A stretch of 56,588 nt of DNA from JAPUDS01 sp039812985 (lineage in GTDB: Bacteria > Patescibacteriota > Saccharimonadia > Saccharimonadales > Saccharimonadaceae). The stretch is from the NCBI GenBank assembly GCA_039812985.1, contig JBDHUL010000002.1, positions 1-56,588 of the forward strand, written 5' to 3'. The notes beneath the pieces are model-generated. The model had not been told where the DNA came from. It ran no database searches and worked only from the letters and a program-made list of their open reading frames with translations. The position numbers were made by a program, and so were the translations under genes. This document shows, piece by piece, positions 40,742 to 48,038 of the stretch (position 1 is the first letter of the stretch; every line of letters starts with the position of its first letter).

Positions 40742-41593
40742 CTATAACCCCCATTGATTTGCTCCAAGAGCATGGATAGCGCCACGGAGTTCGAGCATCG
40801 TGAGTGTTGTTGCGAACGTGATAGCATCTTGTCGGGCTGCTTTTTGTAGTTCATCACCGTCGGATATGCCTGATTGGATGAGGTCGAGCAGCGTTTGCTC
40901 CTCAGGTGTTTGGGCGAGAAGAAGCTGTTGTTTCGACTGTTTTTTTAGTGGTGCAATATGTTCAACAAATGCGTCTATGTCAACGATGGGGGTGGCTCCT
41001 TGCTCGATAAGTCTGTTGCATCCGGCACTGGTCGGGCTAAGGATGCTTCCGGGAACGGCATACACGTCCCTGCCCTGTGAGAGCGCGTGCATAACAGTGT
41101 TCATGGTGCCGCTTTTTGCAGTGGCTTCAGTGACAATAACGGCGTTGGCAAGGCCGCTGACGATGCGGTTACGTTTTAAAAATTCCCACTGAAACGGCGG
41201 TGTTCCAGGCTCGTTCTCACTGAGCAAGCCACCGTCTTTCCTGAGTATTTTGAGGGCGATAGCGCGGTTTGAGTGCGGGGTTATCTGGTCAAGCCCGCTT
41301 GCGAGTACGGCGACTGTTCGCCCGCCAGCGTCTACAGCAGCGGTTTGGGCAATGCAGTCGATGCCAAGCGCCAGGCCACTGACAATTACCACGCCGCGTC
41401 TGGCAAGTTTCTCAGCCAGTTCTAAGGTGACTGCTTTACCATATGGCGTAGGTTTTCTGGTTCCTACGATGGCAACAGCCGGACCGACAACCGAAGGATT
41501 ACCAAGAGCAAAAAGCGTTTTGGGCGCCGAGGGAATGTGCTCCAGCCTCCCGGCAAAACAGGGGTCGGAAACGCTTATGGTATTGATTTTCAT
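40742..41593 (-). CDS. dprA: DNA processing protein DprA
   Basis: Protects incoming single-stranded DNA and loads RecA during natural transformation. The 283 residues carry the Rossmann-like DprA core: VAIVGTRKPTPYGKAVTLEL, GVVIVSGLALGIDCIAQTAAVDAGGRTVAVLASGLD, LLSENEPGTPPFQWEFLKRNRIVSGLA, TEATAKSGTMNT and a short C-terminal helix domain. The N-terminal domain is shortened. Its presence supports DNA uptake as a trait. It lies upstream of a structured RNA gene transcribed the opposite way; their promoters share the 41594-41650 region. Confidence 0.95.
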   Translation of the reverse strand: MKINTISVSDPCFAGRLEHIPSAPKTLFALGNPSVVGPAVAIVGTRKPTPYGKAVTLELAEKLARRGVVIVSGLALGIDCIAQTAAVDAGGRTVAVLASGLDQITPHSNRAIALKILRKDGGLLSENEPGTPPFQWEFLKRNRIVSGLANAVIVTEATAKSGTMNTVMHALSQGRDVYAVPGSILSPTSAGCNRLIEQGATPIVDIDAFVEHIAPLKKQSKQQLLLAQTPEEQTLLDLIQSGISDGDELQKAARQDAITFATTLTMLELRGAIHALGANQWGL

Positions 41594-41613
41594 AAGAAAG
41601 GTGTTAGAAAGTA

Positions 41614-41642
41614 TTGACTTATTGAGTCTTTAGTGCTAATAT
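41614..41642 (+). promoter_or_regulatory. Promoter of the structured RNA
   Basis: TTGACT (41614-41619), 17-bp spacer, TAATAT (41637-41642). No open reading frame of note follows. Transcription is expected from about 41649. Confidence 0.75.
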
Positions 41643-41648
41643 ACGTGA

Positions 41649-41983
41649 TGTATTGATCGTCCGTTGGGCGTTCAAATGCACCTTATACCCCCATTTTAAC
41701 AGAAGACTTGTTCTTCTTGTTAGGTGGTTAGTCGAACGCTTTGAAGTTTCTACCCTCCACTTCTAGGCATACATGTTCGGCTAACTTCTAACCCCTTTAA
41801 CCCCCAGATATCGTTCGTTATTCGGCGATATGTGGGATCCCGTTCAAACATGGACTATCCAGTAGTGTGTTAACAGGCGTACCTGAGCTCGTATTGCAGC
41901 CTTGTAGCGCTTCCATGTGGGGTGGGTTGAAGGGAATTATCAACACCCCAGCGATGCCCACCCTTGCTGGGGTGTTGTTTTTG
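41649..41983 (+). ncRNA. Unidentified structured RNA, about 335 nt
   Basis: A stand-alone RNA unit is inferred from the promoter at 41614-41642, a perfect terminator at 41941-41983 and no coding frame between. Compatible helices in order: AGAAGA/TCTTCT (41701-41717). GTTAG (41719-41723) with CTAAC (41788-41792), enclosing GTTAGTCGAAC (41727-41737) with GTTCGGCTAAC (41775-41785), which encloses GAAGT/ACTTC (41743-41763). CCCA-g-ATATCG with CGATAT-g-TGGG (41803-41836). CCC-g-TTCAA-ACATGGA (41839-41854) with TCCATGT (41912-41918) and TTGAA-GGG (41927-41934), enclosing CAGG-cgta-CCTG (41874-41885). It lacks the conserved cores of tmRNA, RNase P, SRP and 6S RNA. Nothing on the plus strand follows closely enough to make it a riboswitch. 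Ends are estimates. Confidence 0.6.
41941..41983 (+). terminator. Perfect 12-bp terminator of the structured RNA
   Basis: CAACACCCCAGC (41941-41952) pairs with GCTGGGGTGTTG (41966-41977), 13-nt loop, followed by TTTTTGG. On the minus strand there is no T run, so it works for plus-strand transcription. Confidence 0.88.
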
Positions 41984-42024
41984 GCATTAATTTTTGCTAT
42001 ATTTTTCCGTTTTTTGCTTTTGCG

Positions 42025-42435
42025 CTATATTTTTTCGACACACGACCGGCAGATTCCTTGGAGTTCGACGTGGTGGGCGGTCAGCTTATATCCATGCACA
42101 GCAGCAAGTTTGCCAACTATTTTTTCGAGTTTTCCGGAGTCAAGGTCCACGAGTTCGCCGCAGTCGATGCAGATGAGATGATGATGATGCGCCTTGAACG
42201 GCTCGGCCAGCTCGTAACGCTGTTTGAATCCGACGGGGACGAGATCGACGATGCCCTGTTTTATGAACAGCTGTAAGGCGCGGTACACACTCGTGCGTTC
42301 GGCAAATTGGCTCGCTTTGATAATCTCACCCATGGTCATAGGCTGGTCGCGTCCTTCAAGGATACGAAATACATCGCGGCGTTGTTCTGTCAGGCGAAGC
42401 CCGCGGTCATGAAAGAGTTGTTCAAGTGGCTGCAT
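42025..42435 (-). CDS. Fur-family regulator, probably Zur-like
   Basis: A 136-residue metal-dependent repressor. An N-terminal winged helix (LRLTEQRRDVFRIL, ERTSVYRALQLFIKQGIVDLV) is followed by a dimerisation domain with the metal ligands HHHHLICIDCGELVDLD and a final CRSC. The two CxxC pairs form the structural zinc site. Which metal it senses cannot be read from sequence alone, but the divergent neighbour is a ZIP zinc transporter and the intergenic space carries palindromes, so zinc (Zur) is most likely. TATACT is 6 bp before the ATG, indicating leaderless, probably self-regulated expression. Confidence 0.88.
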   Translation of the reverse strand: MQPLEQLFHDRGLRLTEQRRDVFRILEGRDQPMTMGEIIKASQFAERTSVYRALQLFIKQGIVDLVPVGFKQRYELAEPFKAHHHHLICIDCGELVDLDSGKLEKIVGKLAAVHGYKLTAHHVELQGICRSCVEKI

Positions 42436-42501
42436 GGTGCAAGTATACAGTTACTTGCAACGAATTTGCAACAAACTTATTGGGTGTGTATGCTGGTCGG
42501 C
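42436..42501. promoter_or_regulatory. Shared regulatory region of the Fur/Zur-type gene and the ZIP gene
   Basis: TTGCAA at 42466-42471 is its own reverse complement and can be the -35 for both genes. To the right, 17 bp lead to TATGCT (42489-42494), 7 bp before the ATG at 42502. To the left, 18 bp lead to TATACT (42447 to 42442), 6 bp before the ATG at 42435. TTGCAA-cgaat-TTGCAA (42455-42471) and TGCAAGTA-n6-TACTTGCA (42438-42459) are overlapping palindromes that would cover both promoters, a likely operator. Confidence 0.65.
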
Positions 42502-43248
42502 ATGGATTATTTTTACATGGTAGGCGCAATTGTACTGGGCAGCGTTATATCGCTGGGGGGTGGTGCCGCAATATTTCTCACAAAAAAACGGCGTCAACAC
42601 GCCATAACTCTCGCGCTTCCGTTCGGGGCTGGAGCATTGCTGGCAGCAGCGTTCTTTGACCTGTTGCCAGAGAGTTTTGAACTGGCCGAGCCTCGGCAAC
42701 TACTCATGTGGGCACTGATTGGGTTTACCCTTTTCTTTCTCCTTGAGCGGAGTGCGACATGGTTTCATCATCATCATGAACACAAACTTGGGCAACAGAA
42801 TCATTCACAAAATGTCATGGTTATGGTTGGTGATTTGCTCCATAACATTATCGATGGCGTAGCCATAGGAGCGGCCTTTTTGGTAAACCCTATAACAGGC
42901 GTTATTACGACACTGGCCGTGAGCGCACACGAGATACCGAAAGAGCTCGGTACATTCGGTATCCTACTTTCGAGAGGGTGGAAAGATCGTCGTGTGCTGC
43001 TTGCAAATATGGTCACAGCGGTGGGAACGCTTGTCGCCGCGAGCCTGACGTTCTTGCTGGGGAGCGCGGTGCGTATTCCACTCGCAGAACTGCTTGCGCT
43101 CACGAGCGGACTGTTTATCTATATTGCAGCGAGCGATATCATCCCAGACATCCACGAGCAACCTCGGCGCGTGGGGACTGTGCAGGCGTTTGTTCTTGTC
43201 CTCGCTATTGTGCTGGTTGGGGTGGTGATCAGGCTACTTGGGGTCTAG
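42502..43248 (+). CDS. ZIP-family divalent metal (zinc) transporter
   Basis: A 248-residue polytopic protein of the ZIP family, which imports zinc or related metals. About eight helices. The metal-binding helices are present: HNIIDGVAIGAAF (H-N...D-G) and AHEIPKELGTFGIL (HEIPxE). A His-rich cytoplasmic loop (FHHHHEHKLGQQNHSQN) lies between helices 3 and 4. The start at 42502 was chosen because the -10 box covers the ATG at 42490. It is divergent from the Zur-like gene and probably repressed by it. Its last 15 bp overlap pth. Confidence 0.9.
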   Translation: MDYFYMVGAIVLGSVISLGGGAAIFLTKKRRQHAITLALPFGAGALLAAAFFDLLPESFELAEPRQLLMWALIGFTLFFLLERSATWFHHHHEHKLGQQNHSQNVMVMVGDLLHNIIDGVAIGAAFLVNPITGVITTLAVSAHEIPKELGTFGILLSRGWKDRRVLLANMVTAVGTLVAASLTFLLGSAVRIPLAELLALTSGLFIYIAASDIIPDIHEQPRRVGTVQAFVLVLAIVLVGVVIRLLGV

Positions 43249-43788
43249 TTGGTACGTTGTTGCAACAAATTTTCCGTCCATAAAATCGCTGATTACTTTG
43301 TTGACACTATTTTGCAACAATGCTAATGCTTGTTGTTCCGACGAAGAAAATTTCGACAGTACATGGTCCGTGTCGCCCACGGCCGCACGTTGTTCGCTAT
43401 GTGTGCCAACACGTAAGCGGCGCGTCCCTGGCATGTGGGCGTTGACGGATTTTACACCGTTGTTGCCAGCGTCTGAACCACCGCTGCGAGTTCTGAGTGT
43501 GCCAAACGGCAACGCATGGTCATCGTGGATGACTAAAATATCTTCAGCGGGTATTTTGTAGAAGTCTGCCACTGCTCGCACCGTTTCCCCGCTAAGGTTG
43601 TAGTAAGTGGTTGGCTTGATAAGCAGACTGTTTGACGGAAGCTTTGCAACAAACGCCCGAAACTTTGCCTGTTCTTTCCAATGCAACCCTTGACTTGTTG
43701 CAAATTCGTCGAGCAAGGCAAAACCGACGTTGTGTCGGGTTTTATCATATTTTTTCTCGGGGTTTCCGAGTCCGATGACGATGTTCAT
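43234..43788 (-). CDS. pth: Peptidyl-tRNA hydrolase
   Basis: Recycles peptidyl-tRNA by cutting the ester bond. The 184 residues show VIGLGNPEKKYDKTRHNVGF with Asn and catalytic His (TRHN), TYYNLSG with the substrate-binding Asn, and IHDDHALPFG with the catalytic Asp. At the usual GHNG site (E. coli His113-Asn114) the sequence reads NNG, so the conserved His is replaced by Asn, which may lower peptide-side binding. The start at 43788 matches the family N-terminus. TACACT is 6 bp upstream and there is no ribosome-binding site. Confidence 0.92.
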   Translation of the reverse strand: MNIVIGLGNPEKKYDKTRHNVGFALLDEFATSQGLHWKEQAKFRAFVAKLPSNSLLIKPTTYYNLSGETVRAVADFYKIPAEDILVIHDDHALPFGTLRTRSGGSDAGNNGVKSVNAHMPGTRRLRVGTHSEQRAAVGDTDHVLSKFSSSEQQALALLQNSVNKVISDFMDGKFVATTYQLDPK

Positions 43789-43805
43789 ACTCTTAGTGTA
43801 TACTA

Positions 43806-43834
43806 TTGACAAAAACAGTATATTTTATCATAAT
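43806..43834 (+). promoter_or_regulatory. Near-consensus leaderless promoter TTGACA-17-CATAAT
   Basis: TTGACA (43806-43811), 17-bp spacer, CATAAT (43829-43834), then six bases and the ATG at 43841. This is the clearest example in the window of a promoter placed so that transcription begins at the start codon. Confidence 0.8.
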
Positions 43835-43840
43835 AGATAT

Positions 43841-44500
43841 ATGAATGCTTGCGAGTCTTTTCTAAGGCTTAACGCTGAGATTGTCCGTATAGAGCCGCAG
43901 CTCAGTGAGGTGCTGCGCTGTAATGTTAGTGGTGGAGCGGAAGGGCTTGAACTGAGGAGCTCGGTGTGTGGATTTGCGAGTAATGTGCTCGCGAAGTATA
44001 TCAACCATCAGAAGTTGGCAATGGCTGTCCCGAAGATGGGTATGTCATTTGGAGAAAACAAGCTTATTCCGAAGAGGATGCGACGTCATGTCCTGGTAGA
44101 AACGGAAGCGGCAATGCTTGACCCGACTTGGGGGCAGTTTATGACGCTCGTGGGGCTTGATACGCGACAAGCGGCGGCACATGATACGCTGAAGAAGCTT
44201 TACCCCGAACGGCGCGTAGCGGTCATTCCAAGAGGTACTGAACGAGTATTTGGGGAGCGGTTTGCGTCGTTTGCGCTTGAGAAAATCCTAAAAATAAGAG
44301 CGATTCGAGGAAGCGAGGGGCTCGAGCACGTGCCCGAAGATGCCTGTGCATGGATGGAGGAGCAGGAGGCGTTTGAAGTGTTGGCAGATATATGGAATCC
44401 AGAGAGGTATGAGACATTTGACAACGCAGGCGACGGCGAAACTCCCGCCCGGCAAGCGCTTGAACGCCTATGTGGACTACTTGATAAAGGTACTATCTAG
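43841..44500 (+). CDS. Hypothetical protein with possible Cys-His-Asp triad
   Basis: A 219-residue soluble protein with no signal or membrane segment. The order SSVCGFASNVLAKYI (Cys43), RRHVLVE (His83) and AMLDPTWGQF (Asp94) resembles the Cys-His-Asp triad of transglutaminase-like/papain-like cysteine hydrolases, where the last motif often reads DPT. That match is short and should be taken as a fold-level hint. The C-terminal half is helical and acidic. It is expressed from its own strong leaderless promoter. Its last 8 bp overlap der. Confidence 0.65.
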   Translation: MNACESFLRLNAEIVRIEPQLSEVLRCNVSGGAEGLELRSSVCGFASNVLAKYINHQKLAMAVPKMGMSFGENKLIPKRMRRHVLVETEAAMLDPTWGQFMTLVGLDTRQAAAHDTLKKLYPERRVAVIPRGTERVFGERFASFALEKILKIRAIRGSEGLEHVPEDACAWMEEQEAFEVLADIWNPERYETFDNAGDGETPARQALERLCGLLDKGTI

Positions 44501-45881
44501 TCTTCTCTTTTTCTTCTTGTCTGAAACTAAACATAATAGGCGTTCCGATAAGGTCAAATGTGTCGCGCATATTGCGTTCGAGGTAGCGTTTGTAGCTCCA
44601 GTGAAGGAGTTTTAGGTTACTGCCAAAAATAACGAACCAGGGTGGGCCGACGTCAGTTTGGACCATGTAGCGAAGTTTGGGGAAGGTATTTTTGAGTCCT
44701 GCTGGCGGGTGTCTCATGACGCAGGTTTGGAGAATTTTGTTGAGTTCGGACGTTTTAAATTGCTGTTCGCGCCGTTTTTTGATATCAACGGCGAGGTCAA
44801 ATAGTTTGGTGACATTCTGACCGGTGACAGAACTGGTAAAAATAAGCGGTGCCCATGGCACGAAGGCGAACTCGCGCGATATGCGCGGGGCGAGCTCATC
44901 GCGGGTAAAGGCGTCTTTTTCCGCAGCATCGTCCCATTTGGTGACGACGAGTACCAGCCCCTTCCCCGCTTCTTTGATGAGTCCAGCAAGTTTTTGGTCA
45001 AGATGTGCACTAAGTTCGTGGACATCCATGAGTAACAGGCAAACGTCTGATTCATCGATGGCAGCAAGGGTGCGCAGGACGCTGAATTTTTCAATACCTT
45101 GTTCTTGTTTGCCGCTGCGGCGTACGCCGGCGGTATCGAGCAGTTCGACGTCCTGGCCTTTGTAGCGGACACTGACGCGGTTGACGTCTCTCGTGGTACC
45201 AGCGACATTTGCGACGATGGCCTGTTGCTTGCCGGCGAGCGTATTAAACAGACTGCTTTTGCCCACGTTTGGACGACCGATAAGGGAAATTTTGAGATCG
45301 GACGACTGTGTGCTCAACAGATTGGAAGAGGTGATACTGGGGAGTAATGCGGCTATTTTGTCGGTGAGTTTAGCAATGCCGCGGTTGTGTTCGGCGCTGG
45401 TTTGGACGATATCTTTGATACCGAGACGTTTAAATTCCTCGACAGGTAAGCTGCCCTTCAGGTCCGTTTTGTTGACGATTAAAAGGACTGGTTTTTTACT
45501 TTTTAGGGCGGTTTTGGCGATGCGTCTGTCTTCGTCGCTGGGGTATAGTGTGCCGTCAACAACGACGAGTATAACGTCGGCGATTTCGGTGGCTTCTGCT
45601 ATTTGGTCTTGGATACTCGCTTCAAATTCGTCTTCGGCGGGCTTGAGGCCAGCGGTGTCGATGAGCCAAAATGATGAGGGGGTATTTGCCTTTTGGCTCG
45701 TATGGCTGTCAGACTTTGTTGTATCGTCTGCTAAGATGGTTACTCTCCGCACGACATTGTCCCGGGTTGTTCCTGCTTCGCGTGCTACAATCGCCTCCTG
45801 CGAGCCGTAGAGACGGTTGAACAGGCTGCTTTTGCCGACGTTAGTCTGACCGACGATGGCGACATAGGGGAGTTTTGACAT
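44493..45881 (-). CDS. der: Ribosome assembly GTPase Der (EngA)
   Basis: Double-GTPase needed for 50S subunit maturation. The 462 residues have a first G domain (G1 GQTNVGKSS at about 11-19, DTAG, NKTD), a second (GRPNVGKSSLFN, DTAGVRR, TKWD) and a C-terminal KH-like domain. Lengths and order match the family. The ATG at 45881 is 8 bp after TATACT; an ATG two codons earlier lies too close to the -10 box. There is no ribosome-binding site, so translation is probably leaderless. Confidence 0.95.
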   Translation of the reverse strand: MSKLPYVAIVGQTNVGKSSLFNRLYGSQEAIVAREAGTTRDNVVRRVTILADDTTKSDSHTSQKANTPSSFWLIDTAGLKPAEDEFEASIQDQIAEATEIADVILVVVDGTLYPSDEDRRIAKTALKSKKPVLLIVNKTDLKGSLPVEEFKRLGIKDIVQTSAEHNRGIAKLTDKIAALLPSITSSNLLSTQSSDLKISLIGRPNVGKSSLFNTLAGKQQAIVANVAGTTRDVNRVSVRYKGQDVELLDTAGVRRSGKQEQGIEKFSVLRTLAAIDESDVCLLLMDVHELSAHLDQKLAGLIKEAGKGLVLVVTKWDDAAEKDAFTRDELAPRISREFAFVPWAPLIFTSSVTGQNVTKLFDLAVDIKKRREQQFKTSELNKILQTCVMRHPPAGLKNTFPKLRYMVQTDVGPPWFVIFGSNLKLLHWSYKRYLERNMRDTFDLIGTPIMFSFRQEEKEKTR

Positions 45882-45927
45882 ATGCATGTAGTATAACAGA
45901 GGTGGAGTTTATTTACAAACTTCGGTA

Positions 45928-46788
45928 TTATTTTGAAACAGGTTTATAATGACCGTCCTGAAGGCCGTCCAGTGAGTAGGGTCCGAAAACACTACGGTGG
46001 AGGCGGGTCACGGTGTAGCCGAGGGCGGCGAAGGTGCGGCGGATTTGGCGGTTACGACCCTCGTGCATGGTGACTTGGTATGAGTTTACCCCTTTCCCAT
46101 TCCCCTCGTTTTCCGGGCGCTCACCCTCGCCTCCGTCTTTTCTTTCCACCACCCCATTCGGCGCTCGCTGCATCTCCCCCCGGCCTCGCTGCTGTGAGGT
46201 CATAGAGGTATCGAGAAAAGAGGTGGTGAGGTTCACTCGTTGTGACTCTCTTAGCTCTTCGCTCTCTTTCTCGGCATCGTTCGATCTTTCGGTCTTCGCG
46301 ACGAGGAATTGGCTGACGCCGTCTTCGAGCGTGACACCATGGTCGGAAATCATCTGCTGGTGGAGCGGCTCAAGTGGGGTATCGAGAGTGACTTCGTATA
46401 TTTTCACTTTACGAAAACTGGGGTGGGTCATACGATGAGCGAAGTCCCCATCGTCGGTGAGGAGTAGTAGGCCAGAGCTGTCTTTGTCGAGGCGCCCCAC
46501 CGCCTTCAGAAGACGGTATTGCGGTGGCAAAAGTGAATAAATGGTCGGGATTCCCCCCTGTGAACGCCGGGAACAAAGGTAGCCGACCGGTTTGTTAAGC
46601 GCGAGATAGGTATAGTCCGTTTGTTCACCAACGGGTTTGTTGTCGAGCGTCACCGAGTCGGTTTGTTCAACCTGAGCGCCCATGGCGGCATGGGCGCCGT
46701 TGACGCACACACGACCAGACGCAATAGCATTGTCGGCCTCACGCCGACTCAGACCTGTGGCGTGGGCGATAAATTTGTTAATACGCAT
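45928..46788 (-). CDS. RsuA/RluB-family pseudouridine synthase with insertion
   Basis: Converts a uridine in rRNA to pseudouridine. The 286 residues begin with an S4 RNA-binding domain (RINKFIAHATGLSRREADNA). The catalytic domain has Asp101 in GRLDKDSSGLLLLTDDGD and the C-terminal EGRNRQIRRTF segment. Between residues about 167 and 233 lies a hydrophilic Glu/Arg/Gly/Ser-rich insertion of some 65 residues that interrupts a strand of the core. Without it the protein has the ordinary length of about 220-250. The target base (23S or 16S) is not determinable. Confidence 0.9.
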   Translation of the reverse strand: MRINKFIAHATGLSRREADNAIASGRVCVNGAHAAMGAQVEQTDSVTLDNKPVGEQTDYTYLALNKPVGYLCSRRSQGGIPTIYSLLPPQYRLLKAVGRLDKDSSGLLLLTDDGDFAHRMTHPSFRKVKIYEVTLDTPLEPLHQQMISDHGVTLEDGVSQFLVAKTERSNDAEKESEELRESQRVNLTTSFLDTSMTSQQRGRGEMQRAPNGVVERKDGGEGERPENEGNGKGVNSYQVTMHEGRNRQIRRTFAALGYTVTRLHRSVFGPYSLDGLQDGHYKPVSK

Positions 46789-46862
46789 AGCTACCTATAA
46801 GTATACCTTATAAAAAACTGTAAAATGTCCGATTTGCCAGGGCGTTCTATGAGGGCGTGGTG

Positions 46863-47990
46863 TTATACGCTGGGTACTTGTGGAAGCGGTGGAACGGCAG
46901 GTGGCGTGGGCGCTACCGCCGTAGGAGGTGCTCCTTGGGCTACCGGAGCAGTCGGTACGGGGGTTAGGGTCTGAGCCACTGGGGTTGTAACTGGTGCTAT
47001 GGGGGGTACTGGCGCCGGAGCGGGGGCTGTCGTGATGGGAGGCATGGCTGCGACAGCGGCGGGTTGTTGGACGGGAGCACTTGTTGCAATACTCGGTGTT
47101 ACCGGAGCTGTAGCGGGGGGGACTGGCGCCGGAGCGAGCGGCTGTTGGGATAATCCAACGCCCGGCATGGGGAGTGGCGATGGCGCAGGAGTGGTAACGG
47201 GTGTTGCGGCTGTTGGAGGTGCAAGTGGTGTCGGTTCAGCGGGGGGAGTAAAAGCGGCAAGCTGCTCGGCGAGTTCAGCTCGCTCGGCTTCCTCTGATGC
47301 GACAACAGGGCGTTCATTGTCACCGATTCCAGCCTCTTTGGCCAGTTCCTTGTCGAGGAGCTCGTTAAGGTTGATGGTCGAACCCGGGTCGTTAAGTGGT
47401 TGGATCACCCTGGTTTTAAGAGACGCTGGCTTAGGTACGCCACTTGGTCGGGGAGCTGTAGGGGTTTGACTCAGTTGTGGTGTTCCAGTGACGGTACCTG
47501 GGGCCGGGAGTGGTGTCGTGGCGGCTGGTGTGGGATGCGGTGTGGATGACGTAGGGGCTGGAGCTGCTGGCATTGGGACTGGATTGACCGGAGGCGCAGG
47601 AGTGGTGAGCGAGGTTCCGGGAAGGTCCTCAAGTACCTCATGAACAACACGAACAACGTCCTCTATGCCAACTTGAGACTTGACGAGATAACGATCGGCA
47701 CCAAGTGATTCGGCTCGACTCTGCTGCTCATTAGAACTGAGAGCGGTCATCATGATAACACGGATATTTTTGGTTTCGGTGGTTGAACGAAGAATATCGA
47801 GCATGTCATAACCGCTGACTTTTGGCATCATAACGTCACTTATGATGAGTTGGGGTCGCTCCTTGATCGTCATTGCTAAAGCTTCTTCACCGTCTCCGGC
47901 TGAGACGATATCATACCCTTCGGCCAGCAACCGCACACCGTATATTTCACGGAGGCTCTTGTCATCCTCGACGAGCATAATCTTTGTCAT
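46863..47990 (-). CDS. Response regulator with long Pro/Ala-rich tail
   Basis: A 375-residue protein. Residues 1-122 are a standard receiver domain: EDD at 8-10, phospho-acceptor Asp52 (SDVMMP), MMTALS with the conserved Thr, and LVKS with the conserved Lys. Residues 123-375 are almost entirely low-complexity Pro/Ala/Thr/Val, apart from a short charged patch at about 205-245 (LNELLDKELAKEAG, EEAERAELAEQL). No DNA-binding output domain is visible. It probably signals by protein contact. It follows the histidine kinase on the same strand after 48 bp, and TATAGT sits in that gap, so kinase and regulator may also be transcribed separately. Confidence 0.86.
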   Translation of the reverse strand: MTKIMLVEDDKSLREIYGVRLLAEGYDIVSAGDGEEALAMTIKERPQLIISDVMMPKVSGYDMLDILRSTTETKNIRVIMMTALSSNEQQSRAESLGADRYLVKSQVGIEDVVRVVHEVLEDLPGTSLTTPAPPVNPVPMPAAPAPTSSTPHPTPAATTPLPAPGTVTGTPQLSQTPTAPRPSGVPKPASLKTRVIQPLNDPGSTINLNELLDKELAKEAGIGDNERPVVASEEAERAELAEQLAAFTPPAEPTPLAPPTAATPVTTPAPSPLPMPGVGLSQQPLAPAPVPPATAPVTPSIATSAPVQQPAAVAAMPPITTAPAPAPVPPIAPVTTPVAQTLTPVPTAPVAQGAPPTAVAPTPPAVPPLPQVPSV

Positions 47991-48038
47991 AATACCATTC
48001 TACTATACGTGCTCATGGTTAAAAAATCCATACGTTTT

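Noticed and set aside
41594..42024. T-box riboswitch, tmRNA, RNase P, SRP or 6S RNA
   Set aside because: Conserved core sequences are missing and no plus-strand gene follows the terminator closely.
43257..43268. TTGTTGCAACAA palindrome as another Zur site
   Set aside because: It lies inside the 3' end of pth, away from any promoter, and similar TTGCAA runs recur by chance in that gene.
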